Position numbers and translations under genes: made by a program. A DNA stretch of 6,507 bases. Source: Pseudomonadales bacterium. Its GTDB lineage: Bacteria; Pseudomonadota; Gammaproteobacteria; Steroidobacterales; Steroidobacteraceae. Shown in pieces: positions 1 through 6,507 of this stretch (position 1 is its first letter; every line of letters begins with the position of its first letter). The notes beneath the pieces are model-generated. The model did no database searches, had not been told where the DNA came from, and saw only the letters and a list, made by a program, of their open reading frames with translations. The DNA lies in contig JAGRJB010000037.1 of assembly GCA_020442965.1 (NCBI GenBank), positions 1-6,507 on the forward strand, given 5' to 3'.

Positions 1-1508
1 CCGAGAAGTTGCTGCTGTTTGGCGGCGCCATTCAGCTCGCGGGCACCGTCAAGGGGCGCAAGGCCGCTCGGCACGCGACCTCTGACTGGATGCGCCTCGA
101 GCAGCAGCGCGGCATCTCGGTCACTTCGTCGGTCATGCAGTTTCCGTATCGCGATTGCCTCGTCAATCTGCTGGATACGCCGGGCCACGAGGACTTTTCC
201 GAGGACACCTATCGCACGCTCACAGCGGTCGATTCGGCATTGATGGTGATCGACTGTGCCAAGGGTGTGGAAGAACGCACCGTCAAGTTGATGGATGTCT
301 GTCGCTTGCGCGACACACCGATCATGACGTTCATCAACAAGCTCGATCGCGAGGGCCGCCCGCCGATCGAGTTGTTAGATGAAATCGAGCGCGTGTTGAG
401 CATCCGCACGACACCGATGACCTGGCCAATCGGCATGGGCCGTGATCTGGTCGGCGTGTATCACTTGATCGAAGACCGGATCTATGTCTACACGGCCGCG
501 GAACGCGGCACGCGCGGCGAGAATCGTACGATCGACGGGCTGCTGAGTGATGAGGCGCGCGATTTCCTGGGGGATCGTGCCGCCGTGTTCATCGATGAAA
601 TTGAACTCGTACGCGGTGCGTCCGAGCCGTTCGCACTCGCCGAGTATCTTGCCGGCAAGCAAACGCCGGTGTTCTTTGGGTCGGCGATCAGCAACTTCGG
701 CGTGGAAGAGCTGTTGAGCGCCTTCGTCACGCATGCGCCAGCGCCATTGCCACGCGCCGCGATACAGCGTGTCGTCGATGCGAGAGAACCCAAGCTAACA
801 GGATTCGTGTTCAAGATTCAGGCCAACATGGATCCACAGCACCGGGATCGAATCGCATTCATGCGCCTCTGTTCGGGCAAGTACTCGCGCGGCATGCGCT
901 TGCATCACGTACGGCTCGCAAAGGAAGTTCGGATATCCGACGCGCTCACGTTCATGGCGGCCGAGCGTCAAGCGGCCGACGAGGCTTTCGCTGGCGACAT
1001 CATCGGCCTCCATAACCACGGCACGATCAACATCGGCGATACGTTTACCGAGGGCGAGCGGCTCACGTTCACGGGCATTCCTAACTTCGCACCCGAAATG
1101 TTCCGGCGCGCGGTGTTGAAAGACCCGTTGCGCATGAAGCAACTTGCCAAGGGTCTCGAGCAGCTCTGCGAGGAGGGCGCGACCCAGTTGTTCCGACCCT
1201 TGCGCAACAACGACCTGATACTGGGAGCGATCGGACAACTGCAGTTCGACGTGGTCGCTTTTCGATTGCAGGACGAATATGGCGTGCAATGCACGTTCGA
1301 GACGATCGGCGTGTACACGGCGCGTTGGGTCTACGCCGAGGATGACAGGAAGCGGGCCGAGTTTCAGAGCAAGGCGCACGATCACCTGGCGATCGATCAT
1401 TCGGACGCACTGGTATATCTGGCGCCCTCGCGAGTCAACCTCGAGCTCACACTCGAGCGCTGGCCGGCTGTCAAATTCAGCGCGACGCGCGAGCATCTCG
1501 CAACCTGA
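1..1508 (+). CDS. prfC: Peptide chain release factor 3 (RF3), 5'-truncated by window edge
   Basis: RF3 is a cytoplasmic translational GTPase that removes RF1 or RF2 from the ribosome after peptide release. The frame is open from base 3 (first full codon Glu, reading [20 protein letters not shown]), ahead of the first in-frame start-like codon at 9. Compared with E. coli RF3 (529 aa, from memory), about 30 N-terminal residues including the G1/P-loop lie before the window; 501 codons remain. Visible are switch I ([13 protein letters not shown]), G3 DTPGHEDF (from base 174), G4 NKLD (from base 336) and a G5-like GSA near base 682. RF3-specific stretches follow: [41 protein letters not shown] and the C-terminal TREH. 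The reading frame is intact, and nothing suggests decay. The stop is TGA at 1506-1508, and the next gene begins 32 nt later on the same strand. The start and promoter cannot be seen. Confidence 0.97.
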   Translation, partial: EKLLLFGGAIQLAGTVKGRKAARHATSDWMRLEQQRGISVTSSVMQFPYRDCLVNLLDTPGHEDFSEDTYRTLTAVDSALMVIDCAKGVEERTVKLMDVCRLRDTPIMTFINKLDREGRPPIELLDEIERVLSIRTTPMTWPIGMGRDLVGVYHLIEDRIYVYTAAERGTRGENRTIDGLLSDEARDFLGDRAAVFIDEIELVRGASEPFALAEYLAGKQTPVFFGSAISNFGVEELLSAFVTHAPAPLPRAAIQRVVDAREPKLTGFVFKIQANMDPQHRDRIAFMRLCSGKYSRGMRLHHVRLAKEVRISDALTFMAAERQAADEAFAGDIIGLHNHGTINIGDTFTEGERLTFTGIPNFAPEMFRRAVLKDPLRMKQLAKGLEQLCEEGATQLFRPLRNNDLILGAIGQLQFDVVAFRLQDEYGVQCTFETIGVYTARWVYAEDDRKRAEFQSKAHDHLAIDHSDALVYLAPSRVNLELTLERWPAVKFSATREHLAT

Positions 1509-1528
1509 CCTGCCCAGAGCAGACCGCC

Positions 1529-1533
1529 AAGGA
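1529..1533 (+). promoter_or_regulatory. Ribosome binding site of the ATP-grasp gene
   Basis: AAGGA lies 7 nt before the ATG at 1541, in the 32-nt gap after prfC. It is a good Shine-Dalgarno match at a standard distance and supports 1541 as the start. The gap shows no inverted repeat followed by T residues, so no terminator separates this gene from prfC. Confidence 0.65.
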
Positions 1534-1540
1534 TATTCGT

Positions 1541-2419
1541 ATGCTCAGCAGTTCGCCGATCGTTGCACTGATTACCGTAGACGCGGCTCGTGCGCTCGAT
1601 GCGGATCTTGCGCCGCTGAGCGTCGCGCTAATGACCCAGGGAGTGGCCGTCGAGCAGCCGAGCTGGGACGACGCGACCGTCGACTGGTCGCGCTACGACG
1701 TTGCGCTGCTGCGCTCCACTTGGGACTACGTCGAGCGGATCGACGAATTTCTCCAGTGGGTCGAACGCACGGCACGCGTGACCCAAGTGCTGAATCCACC
1801 GACGCTGGTGCGTTGGAACACGGACAAACGTTACCTTGCGGACCTCGCGCGACGTGGGCTGCCAGTCATTCCGTCTCTGTTCGCGGACCCTGGCGAAGCG
1901 GTACAGTTTCCAGACGCCGATGAGTGGGTCGTGAAGCCGTCCATCGGGGCCGGATCGCGCGGCGCGCGGCGTTTCGTTCGCGCCGACGAACGCAGCGCTC
2001 GTGCGCATGCAGCCGCCCTGCACGCGGCGGGACGTACGGTCCTCGTGCAACCCTACCTCGCGCGGGTGGAGCAGCGCGGCGAATCCGCGTTGATGTTTTT
2101 CGACGGTTCGTTCAGTCATGCGATTCGCAAGGGTCCGCTGTTGCGGGCGGGGGGCGGTGACGTTACCGGGCTGTTTGCGACCGAGGACATCAGCGCACGT
2201 AGAGCCAGTGCCGACGAATTGGTAGTAGGTGCTCGTGCGGTGGTCGCGATTCCTGGCGGCGCGCCACTCTACGCACGCGTGGACCTGATTGAATCGGATA
2301 ACGGTACACCGCAGATTCTCGAACTCGAGCTGACCGAGCCTTCATTGTTTTTTGCCCAGGGCGTCGGCTCGGCGGAACGATTTGCGGCGGCCGTGTGCCG
2401 CCGTCTCGGTACGTGCTAA
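1541..2419 (+). CDS. ATP-grasp domain protein (RimK / DcsG-like orphan ligase)
   Basis: This is a 292-aa soluble protein with no signal peptide or membrane segment. ATP-grasp enzymes join a carboxylate to an amine, or another nucleophile, through an acyl-phosphate made with ATP. The N-terminal pre-ATP-grasp part carries the block YDVALLRSTWDY (52-63), then LNPPTLVRWNTDKRYL (84-99), both typical of an orphan group often auto-annotated as 'cycloserine biosynthesis protein DcsG'. The ATP-binding core shows WVVKPSIGAGSRG (129-141, probable nucleotide-binding Lys132 and a glycine-rich loop), VLVQPYL (167-173) and RGESALMFFDG (179-189). The C-terminal part has ARVDLIE (245-251) and LELELTEP (260-267); Asp248, Glu261 and Glu263 are the likely Mg-ATP ligands. 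All key positions appear intact, so it is probably active, but the substrate is unknown. No other cycloserine pathway genes are visible, so the DcsG label should not be read as function. The start is ATG 1541 with AAGGA upstream. The phosphoethanolamine transferase gene begins 37 nt after the stop, consistent with one transcript. Confidence 0.88.
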   Translation: MLSSSPIVALITVDAARALDADLAPLSVALMTQGVAVEQPSWDDATVDWSRYDVALLRSTWDYVERIDEFLQWVERTARVTQVLNPPTLVRWNTDKRYLADLARRGLPVIPSLFADPGEAVQFPDADEWVVKPSIGAGSRGARRFVRADERSARAHAAALHAAGRTVLVQPYLARVEQRGESALMFFDGSFSHAIRKGPLLRAGGGDVTGLFATEDISARRASADELVVGARAVVAIPGGAPLYARVDLIESDNGTPQILELELTEPSLFFAQGVGSAERFAAAVCRRLGTC

Positions 2420-2456
2420 GTTTGCCGCGCACTATCGTTCAGCAGGCTTCGCCCAC

Positions 2457-4094
2457 TTGATCAAGCGCATCGTTCCACCCGTGCTGTCGACTGAGACGCT
2501 CGTCGCTCTGGTCAGTCTCTACATCATGCTTTTTGGCAATCTGCCGTGGTGGCAAGGCGTGCTCGCGGGGCGCTCATGGAACGAGGGCGCCACCTGGCTG
2601 TTCGCCTTATGCGTGGGTATCGCGATCATCGCGGTTCAGTACGTGCTACTGGTGCTGATCGCTGAACGGCGGATCGTCAGGCTGTGGCTCACGGTGGCAC
2701 TGATTGCGACCGGCGCGGCGAGCTTCTACATGCGCAGCTACGCAGCGCTTCTCGACCCGACGATGATGCGCAATGTCTGGCGTACCGATCTGCGTGAAGC
2801 GAGTGACCTGATATCTTGGTCGCTGATCTTGCAGACCATCGCATTTGCCGCACCGGCGGTCGCCTTCGTCTGGTGGGCGGAGCTGCGCACCTGGTCTTGG
2901 GCCCGGGCAGCGGGGCGACGCTTGCTGACGGTCATCGCCGCGCTAGTGGTTGCTGCGCTGGCGTTGCTGGTCGTCAATCGCGACTTTACATCGCTGATGC
3001 GCAATCAACGCGAATTGCGCTATTTGGTCACGCCCGCGAATCTCGTCTATTCGACGACCAAGAATCTCGTGGGCGACGCCAGTTCCAGCGTCAAGCCGCG
3101 ATTGCTCGTGGGTGGCGATGCGAAACTCGGCCAACGCGCTCGCACCGCAGAGCGCCCCGTCGCGCTGGTGGTGGTTATCGGTGAAACCGCGCGCGCTGCC
3201 AATTTCTCACTCTATGGTTATGAACGGCAAACGAATCCAGAACTCTCGCAGCTGGACGTGGTCGCATTCCAGAACACTCGCGCCTGCGGGACGTCCACCG
3301 AAATTTCGCTGCCCTGTATGTTTTCGTCATATGGTCGGGCCGAATATGACGAAGACTTGATTCATCGCTCGGATGGCCTGCTGCAGATAGTCGCTCGCAC
3401 GCCGATCAAGGTGCTCTGGCGCGACAATCAGTCGGGCTGCAAGGGTGTCTGCGATGGAGCGGGCATCGATGCGCGTCGTGTGGATCCGGCGTTGGCGCCG
3501 CAGGTCTGCAAAGGCGACGAATGCCTCGACGAGATTCTGGTCGAAGAACTCAAACTAGCGTTGGCGGCCCCTGGCGGCAGTCGGCTTATCGTATTGCATC
3601 AGATGGGTAACCACGGGCCCGCGTATTTCGAGCGATATCCGGCTCGGCTCGAGCGATTCACACCCACGTGCGACACGTCTGAGTTGCGCCGCTGCACTCA
3701 GAAGCAGGTCGTGAACACCTACGACAACGGCATTCTGTACACCGATGAAGTATTGGCGCGCGCTATCGGCGTGCTCCAGCAATACGCAGACCAATTCGAC
3801 ACAGCGCTCCTGTACGTGTCAGATCACGGCGAGTCGCTAGGGGAAGGCGGCTTCTATTTGCACGGCATTCCGTACCCGATCGCGCCCGACGTGCAGCTCG
3901 AAGTGCCGATGCTGTACTGGATGTCCAAGGGCTTTTCGACGCACAACGGACTAGCACCTGCCTGCGTCCGATCGCGAGCCCTGCAGCCAGCGTCGCACGA
4001 CAATCTTTTCGACACTGTTCTGGGATTGCTCGACGTCGAAACGCGCGCCTACAAATCCGACCGGGATCTGTTCGCGAGCTGTCGCGCGGGTTAG
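2457..4094 (+). CDS. eptA: Lipid A phosphoethanolamine transferase (EptA/MCR family)
   Basis: This inner-membrane enzyme likely moves phosphoethanolamine from phosphatidylethanolamine to lipid A on the periplasmic side, a change that lowers binding of polymyxins and other cationic peptides. From TTG 2457 it is 545 aa, close to E. coli EptA (about 547). The N-terminal third has about five hydrophobic segments. The catalytic domain has the metal ligand Glu243 in VVVIGETARA, the probable nucleophile Thr281 in CGTSTEISLPC, His386 in HQMGNHGPAYF, Asp456-His457 in SDHGESLGE, and His469 in YLHG. EptA landmarks DNQSGCKGVC and NTYDNGILYTD are present. Ten periplasmic cysteines (277, 287, 328, 332, 351, 356, 405, 413, 503, 542) could form five disulfides. 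Start choice: the frame is open from TTG 2352, but that start overlaps the previous gene by 68 nt and adds 35 Arg-rich residues. TTG 2457 has AGG 10 nt upstream and begins LIKRI just before the first membrane helix. The family is certain; lipid A as the acceptor is inferred, since related enzymes use other LPS or glucan sites. Confidence 0.93.
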   Translation: MIKRIVPPVLSTETLVALVSLYIMLFGNLPWWQGVLAGRSWNEGATWLFALCVGIAIIAVQYVLLVLIAERRIVRLWLTVALIATGAASFYMRSYAALLDPTMMRNVWRTDLREASDLISWSLILQTIAFAAPAVAFVWWAELRTWSWARAAGRRLLTVIAALVVAALALLVVNRDFTSLMRNQRELRYLVTPANLVYSTTKNLVGDASSSVKPRLLVGGDAKLGQRARTAERPVALVVVIGETARAANFSLYGYERQTNPELSQLDVVAFQNTRACGTSTEISLPCMFSSYGRAEYDEDLIHRSDGLLQIVARTPIKVLWRDNQSGCKGVCDGAGIDARRVDPALAPQVCKGDECLDEILVEELKLALAAPGGSRLIVLHQMGNHGPAYFERYPARLERFTPTCDTSELRRCTQKQVVNTYDNGILYTDEVLARAIGVLQQYADQFDTALLYVSDHGESLGEGGFYLHGIPYPIAPDVQLEVPMLYWMSKGFSTHNGLAPACVRSRALQPASHDNLFDTVLGLLDVETRAYKSDRDLFASCRAG

Positions 4095-4103
4095 CCTAGG
4101 CGC

Positions 4104-5372
4104 GTGCGTGCACTTCTCAAGCGTCGTCCAGTCGTGGCTTGGGCCCTCTACGACTGGGCCAACTCGGCGTTCGCAACGACGGTGATGGCGGGATTCTTTC
4201 CGACTTTCTTCAAACAGTTCTGGAGTGTCGGTGCCGATCCCACGCAGAGTACCGTGCGTCTCGGGCTTGCCAATGCGGTCGCCGGTTTCGCGATCGCGTT
4301 GTTAGCGCCAGTGCTGGGGGCGATCGCCGATCGTGGTGGTCAGCGCAAGCAGTTTCTGTTGGCGTGGACGGCGCTCGGAGTGTTGGCGACTGCCGGCCTG
4401 TATTTTGTCGGGCAGGGCGAGTGGCAGCTTGCAGTCTTGCTGTTCGTGCTCGGCACGATGGGGTTCAACGGCGCCATTGTTTTCTACGATTCCATGCTGC
4501 TCGACGTTGCACAGCCCTCGGAATTCGATCGCGTGTCGGCGCTGGGCTTTTCGGCCGGCTATCTCGGCGGCGGGTTGCTCTTTGCGTTCAATGTACTGCT
4601 GACGCTCAAGCCGGCGTGGTTCGGGTTGTCGGGCCCCGCAGCGGCCGTGCAACTGTCATTTCTCAGCGTCGCGATCTGGTGGCTGGTGTTCACGGTTCCC
4701 TTGGCGCGATACGTCGAGCTGCGCCAGGTCGATGCGCCCGCCCCGCTGGGCCGTGCGGTTCGCGCCGGCCTGCGCGAGCTCGGCGCTACCGTACGCCATG
4801 TCGCCAACTATCGAACGATCGTCATGTTTCTACTCGCGTACTGGCTCTACATCGACGCGGTCAACACGATCATCAAGATGGCGATCGACTATGGACTGTC
4901 GCTTGGCTTGCCGGCGGCCGGTCTGTTAGCCGCATTGTTGCTGACGCAATTTGTCGCCTTTCCTGCGGCGCTGTTGTTCGGCTATCTCGGCGATCGGATC
5001 GGCGCCCAACGTGGAATCCTCATCGGCCTCGCCGTTTATATCGGCGTCACCCTCTACGCCTACTTCCTCGATACGGTGGTCGAGTTCTATGTCATGGCCG
5101 TGGTCGTCGGCCTGGTGCAGGGCGGTGTGCAAAGCCTGTCACGTTCGCTCTTCGGACAGATGGTGCCAGCGGGAAAAAATGCGGAGTTTTTCGGCTTCTA
5201 CAACATGATGGGAAAGTTTGCGACGGTGCTTGGACCGTTGTTAGTGGCGGTCGTTGCGGGCATTACTGGTGATTCACGTGCTTCAATCCTGTCGCTCGTG
5301 ATACTGTTCATTGCCGGCGCTGCGCTGTTGGTTCGCGTTCGCCCTGCGCATGCTCCGGGGAATAATCGATGA
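4104..5372 (+). CDS. MFS transporter, UMF1 / Atg22-like family
   Basis: This is a 422-aa polytopic inner-membrane protein with roughly 12 hydrophobic segments. The signature WALYDWANSAFATTVMAGFF (starting at Trp13) at the first helix is diagnostic of the bacterial UMF1 group, related to the fungal vacuolar amino-acid exporter Atg22. An MFS motif-A-like loop, GAIADRGGQRKQF, begins at residue 72 between helices 2 and 3. A second copy, GYLGDRIGAQRG, begins near residue 293 in the C-terminal half, as expected for the duplicated MFS fold. Bacterial UMF1 substrates are largely unknown; export of amino acids or small metabolites is only a guess from Atg22. The start is GTG 4104, 9 nt after the preceding stop. 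The RBS is weak (TAGG at 4097-4100, very close), so reinitiation after the upstream gene is plausible. GTG 4134 is a less likely start, because it would drop the basic KRRP stretch ahead of helix 1. The end overlaps the next gene by 4 nt. Confidence 0.92.
   Translation: MRALLKRRPVVAWALYDWANSAFATTVMAGFFPTFFKQFWSVGADPTQSTVRLGLANAVAGFAIALLAPVLGAIADRGGQRKQFLLAWTALGVLATAGLYFVGQGEWQLAVLLFVLGTMGFNGAIVFYDSMLLDVAQPSEFDRVSALGFSAGYLGGGLLFAFNVLLTLKPAWFGLSGPAAAVQLSFLSVAIWWLVFTVPLARYVELRQVDAPAPLGRAVRAGLRELGATVRHVANYRTIVMFLLAYWLYIDAVNTIIKMAIDYGLSLGLPAAGLLAALLLTQFVAFPAALLFGYLGDRIGAQRGILIGLAVYIGVTLYAYFLDTVVEFYVMAVVVGLVQGGVQSLSRSLFGQMVPAGKNAEFFGFYNMMGKFATVLGPLLVAVVAGITGDSRASILSLVILFIAGAALLVRVRPAHAPGNNR
5357..5361 (+). 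promoter_or_regulatory. Ribosome binding site of the EmrA-like gene
   Basis: GGGGA sits inside the end of the UMF1 permease gene, 7 nt before ATG 5369. Together with the ATGA stop/start overlap it fixes the start of the membrane fusion protein and suggests translational coupling. Confidence 0.6.
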
Positions 5373-6370
5373 GTCGTTGGAAAATGGTGGCGCTGATTGC
5401 GGCCATCGCAATTGTCGTGGCCGGCTTGTTCGTCTGGTGGCGCCATCAAGAGCTGCATCCCTCGAGCGACGATGCCTACCTGCAGGCGGACGTGCTGACA
5501 ATCGCGCCACTGATCGGCGGCCGCGTGATCGAGGTCGCTGTCGTGGAGAACCAGCGCGTCGAGCAGGGCGATCGGCTGTTTCGTATCGACGATGCGCAGT
5601 TACGTCTCGTTCGCGACGCCGCGGATGCGCAGCTCGAGGTGGCGCGTCGCGCGGCAGCCTCGGTCGGTGACAGCGTCGGTGCTGCGAGCGCGCAGTTGTC
5701 CGGAGCGCAGGCCGCGCTGTTGCAAGCTAACACCGAGTTGTCGCGTAACCAGACGCTGCGCAAGGCGGTCCTGGTGGCGCAGGCTGTAGTCGACCAAGCC
5801 CTGGCGCAGCGCAACGAGGCGGCGGCACAGGAGGCTGCGGCGCGCGCGAATCTGGCAGCAGCGAAGTCGCAGGCGGGCAGCCCGGGGATTCGCAATGCCA
5901 GTGTGCGCGCTGCTATCGCGGCGCTTGACCAGGCGGCGCTCAATCTCAGCTATGCCGAAGTCGTCGCACCGGCGGCTGGCTGGATTGCCAATCTGACGCT
6001 GCGCCCAGGTCAGGTCGTCGTCCCTAACCAACCACTGTTTTCCCTGGTCGAAGCGGATCACTGGTGGGTTGATGCGAACTTCAAAGAGACTGATCTGCAG
6101 CATGTACGACCGCGGCAGCCCGCGACTGTCGAGGTAGACATGTATCCGGGTCACACGTTACACGGGTCCGTCGAGAGTATCGGCGCCGGGTCCGGCGCGG
6201 TGTTCTCGCTCCTGCCGCCGGAAAACGCGACTGGCAACTGGGTCAAGGTGACACAGCGATTCCCGGTGCGCATCAGGCTGGACGACACAGCCAACGATCC
6301 AGTGCGGCAACTCCGGGTCGGCGCCAGCGTGGTCGTGACCGTCGATACAACCGCCGCCGGCGTCGAGTAA
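5369..6370 (+). CDS. emrA: EmrA/HlyD-family membrane fusion protein of an efflux pump
   Basis: This is the periplasmic adaptor that links an inner-membrane pump to an outer-membrane TolC-type channel. It is 333 aa. A single N-terminal membrane anchor (about 6-24) follows a short basic start, with no lipoprotein cysteine. The family hallmark DDAYLQADVLTIAPLIGGRV (34-53) opens the first half of the lipoyl/barrel-sandwich domain, followed by ENQRVEQGDRLFRID (60-74). An Ala/Gln/Arg-rich alpha-helical hairpin spans about 76-190. The second lipoyl half is SYAEVVAPAAGWI (194-206) with LRPGQVV. The beta-barrel has WWVDANFKETDL, and the hallmark NWVKVTQRFPVRI starts at Asn290. E. coli EmrA is about 390 aa, so the hairpin here is shorter, but the domain set is complete. 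ATG 5369 overlaps the permease stop by 4 nt. A DHA2 antiporter starts 6 nt downstream, which supports an EmrAB-type pair. No TolC homologue is in view, so an outer-membrane channel must be encoded elsewhere. Confidence 0.93.
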   Translation: MSRWKMVALIAAIAIVVAGLFVWWRHQELHPSSDDAYLQADVLTIAPLIGGRVIEVAVVENQRVEQGDRLFRIDDAQLRLVRDAADAQLEVARRAAASVGDSVGAASAQLSGAQAALLQANTELSRNQTLRKAVLVAQAVVDQALAQRNEAAAQEAAARANLAAAKSQAGSPGIRNASVRAAIAALDQAALNLSYAEVVAPAAGWIANLTLRPGQVVVPNQPLFSLVEADHWWVDANFKETDLQHVRPRQPATVEVDMYPGHTLHGSVESIGAGSGAVFSLLPPENATGNWVKVTQRFPVRIRLDDTANDPVRQLRVGASVVVTVDTTAAGVE

Positions 6371-6376
6371 CGCAAC

Positions 6377-6507
6377 GTGACAGTTGCCAGGGCCGCGCCA
6401 TCCGACACCGCGAGTCGGGATTCTGGGGCGCGCTGGCCCGTCGTGCTGGCGGTCGTGCTGACCTCCGCCCTCGAAGTACTCGACACCACGATCGTCAATG
6501 TCGCGCT
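6377..6507 (+). CDS. emrB: DHA2-family (EmrB-like) MFS drug:proton antiporter, 3'-truncated by window edge
   Basis: Only the first 43 codons plus two bases are visible. From GTG 6377 the protein has a polar leader of about 19 residues (with Arg5, Arg14, Arg19), then a hydrophobic stretch beginning at Trp20 (WPVVLAVVLTSALEVLDTTI), continuing VNVA. The LDTTIVNVA block (35-43) is the conserved helix-1 motif of 14-helix DHA2 transporters such as EmrB and QacA. In EmrAB pumps this subunit exports drugs or other amphipathic compounds using the proton gradient, with EmrA as periplasmic partner. The start lies 6 nt after the emrA-like stop, with only GAG (6365-6367) as a possible weak RBS, so coupled translation is likely. 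The family call rests on this one motif plus the adjacent adaptor gene; substrate and full length cannot be judged. Confidence 0.85.
   Translation, partial: MTVARAAPSDTASRDSGARWPVVLAVVLTSALEVLDTTIVNVA

Noticed and set aside
795..1496. 233-codon open frame on the - strand antisense to prfC
   Set aside because: The sense frame is strongly conserved RF3. The antisense translation has no recognisable motif and is a by-product of codon bias.
1..1508. prfC as a pseudogene because the P-loop is absent
   Set aside because: The frame is open to the first bases of the window and matches RF3 from about residue 31, so the missing N-terminus is a window-edge effect.
1279..1923. 214-codon + strand frame bridging the end of prfC and the start of the ATP-grasp gene
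   Set aside because: The translation is Arg/Ser/Ala-rich low-complexity sequence, out of frame with two well-supported genes. It would need to overlap both.
1541..2419. A D-cycloserine biosynthesis gene (dcsG) in a real antibiotic pathway
   Set aside because: Only family-level motif similarity is visible, and none of the other cycloserine pathway genes is in the window. The label would overstate the function.
2457..4094. A mobile mcr colistin-resistance gene
   Set aside because: There is no insertion sequence, inverted repeat, integrase or plasmid gene nearby. The cysteine pattern is EptA-like, and its base composition looks like that of its neighbours.
4139..5272. Long open frame of 377 codons on the + strand inside the UMF1 permease gene
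   Set aside because: It lies in another frame of a gene with unmistakable MFS motifs. Its translation is rich in Arg, Cys, Gly and His with no recognisable domain, as expected from GC-rich codon bias.
5476..5943. 155-codon - strand frame opposite the EmrA-like hairpin, rich in Cys, Ala and Ser
   Set aside because: It is the antisense of an Ala/Arg/Gln-rich coiled coil. The repetitive composition comes from the sense strand's GCG/CGC codons.

Overview
The window holds six protein-coding genes, all on the + strand and packed almost end to end. Two are cut by the window edges. The base composition is visibly GC-rich. A class-II GTPase release factor (RF3), a TTG/GTG start habit, an EptA-type inner-membrane enzyme and an EmrAB-type pump point to a Gram-negative proteobacterium, most likely a gammaproteobacterium. 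The genus cannot be fixed from the sequence.

Layout: 1-1508 is prfC (peptide chain release factor 3), missing about its first 30 codons, including the P-loop. After 32 nt comes an ATP-grasp ligase-like protein (1541-2419) of the orphan group often labelled 'DcsG-like'. After 37 nt comes an EptA/MCR-family phosphoethanolamine transferase (best start TTG 2457, stop 4094). Nine nt later a GTG-started UMF1/Atg22-type major facilitator permease (4104-5372) begins. It overlaps by 4 nt (ATGA) an EmrA/HlyD-type membrane fusion protein (5369-6370). Six nt further, a DHA2/EmrB-type drug:proton antiporter begins at GTG 6377 and runs off the window.

How they may work together: EptA-type enzymes add phosphoethanolamine to lipid A phosphates in the periplasm and lower the binding of cationic peptides such as polymyxins. 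EmrAB pumps expel hydrophobic or amphipathic compounds through a TolC-like channel. An eptA-emrA-emrB run with a UMF1 permease therefore reads as an envelope-defence or export operon. The ATP-grasp protein is the piece whose substrate is unknown. No terminator or obvious promoter is visible in any gap, so co-transcription from prfC or from upstream is possible but unproven.

No RNA genes, CRISPR arrays, insertion sequences, integrase or attachment sites were seen. No gene-free stretch exceeds 40 nt. Each gene belongs to a known family. The interest lies in the gene combination and in the uncharacterised ATP-grasp and UMF1 members, not in a clearly new system.
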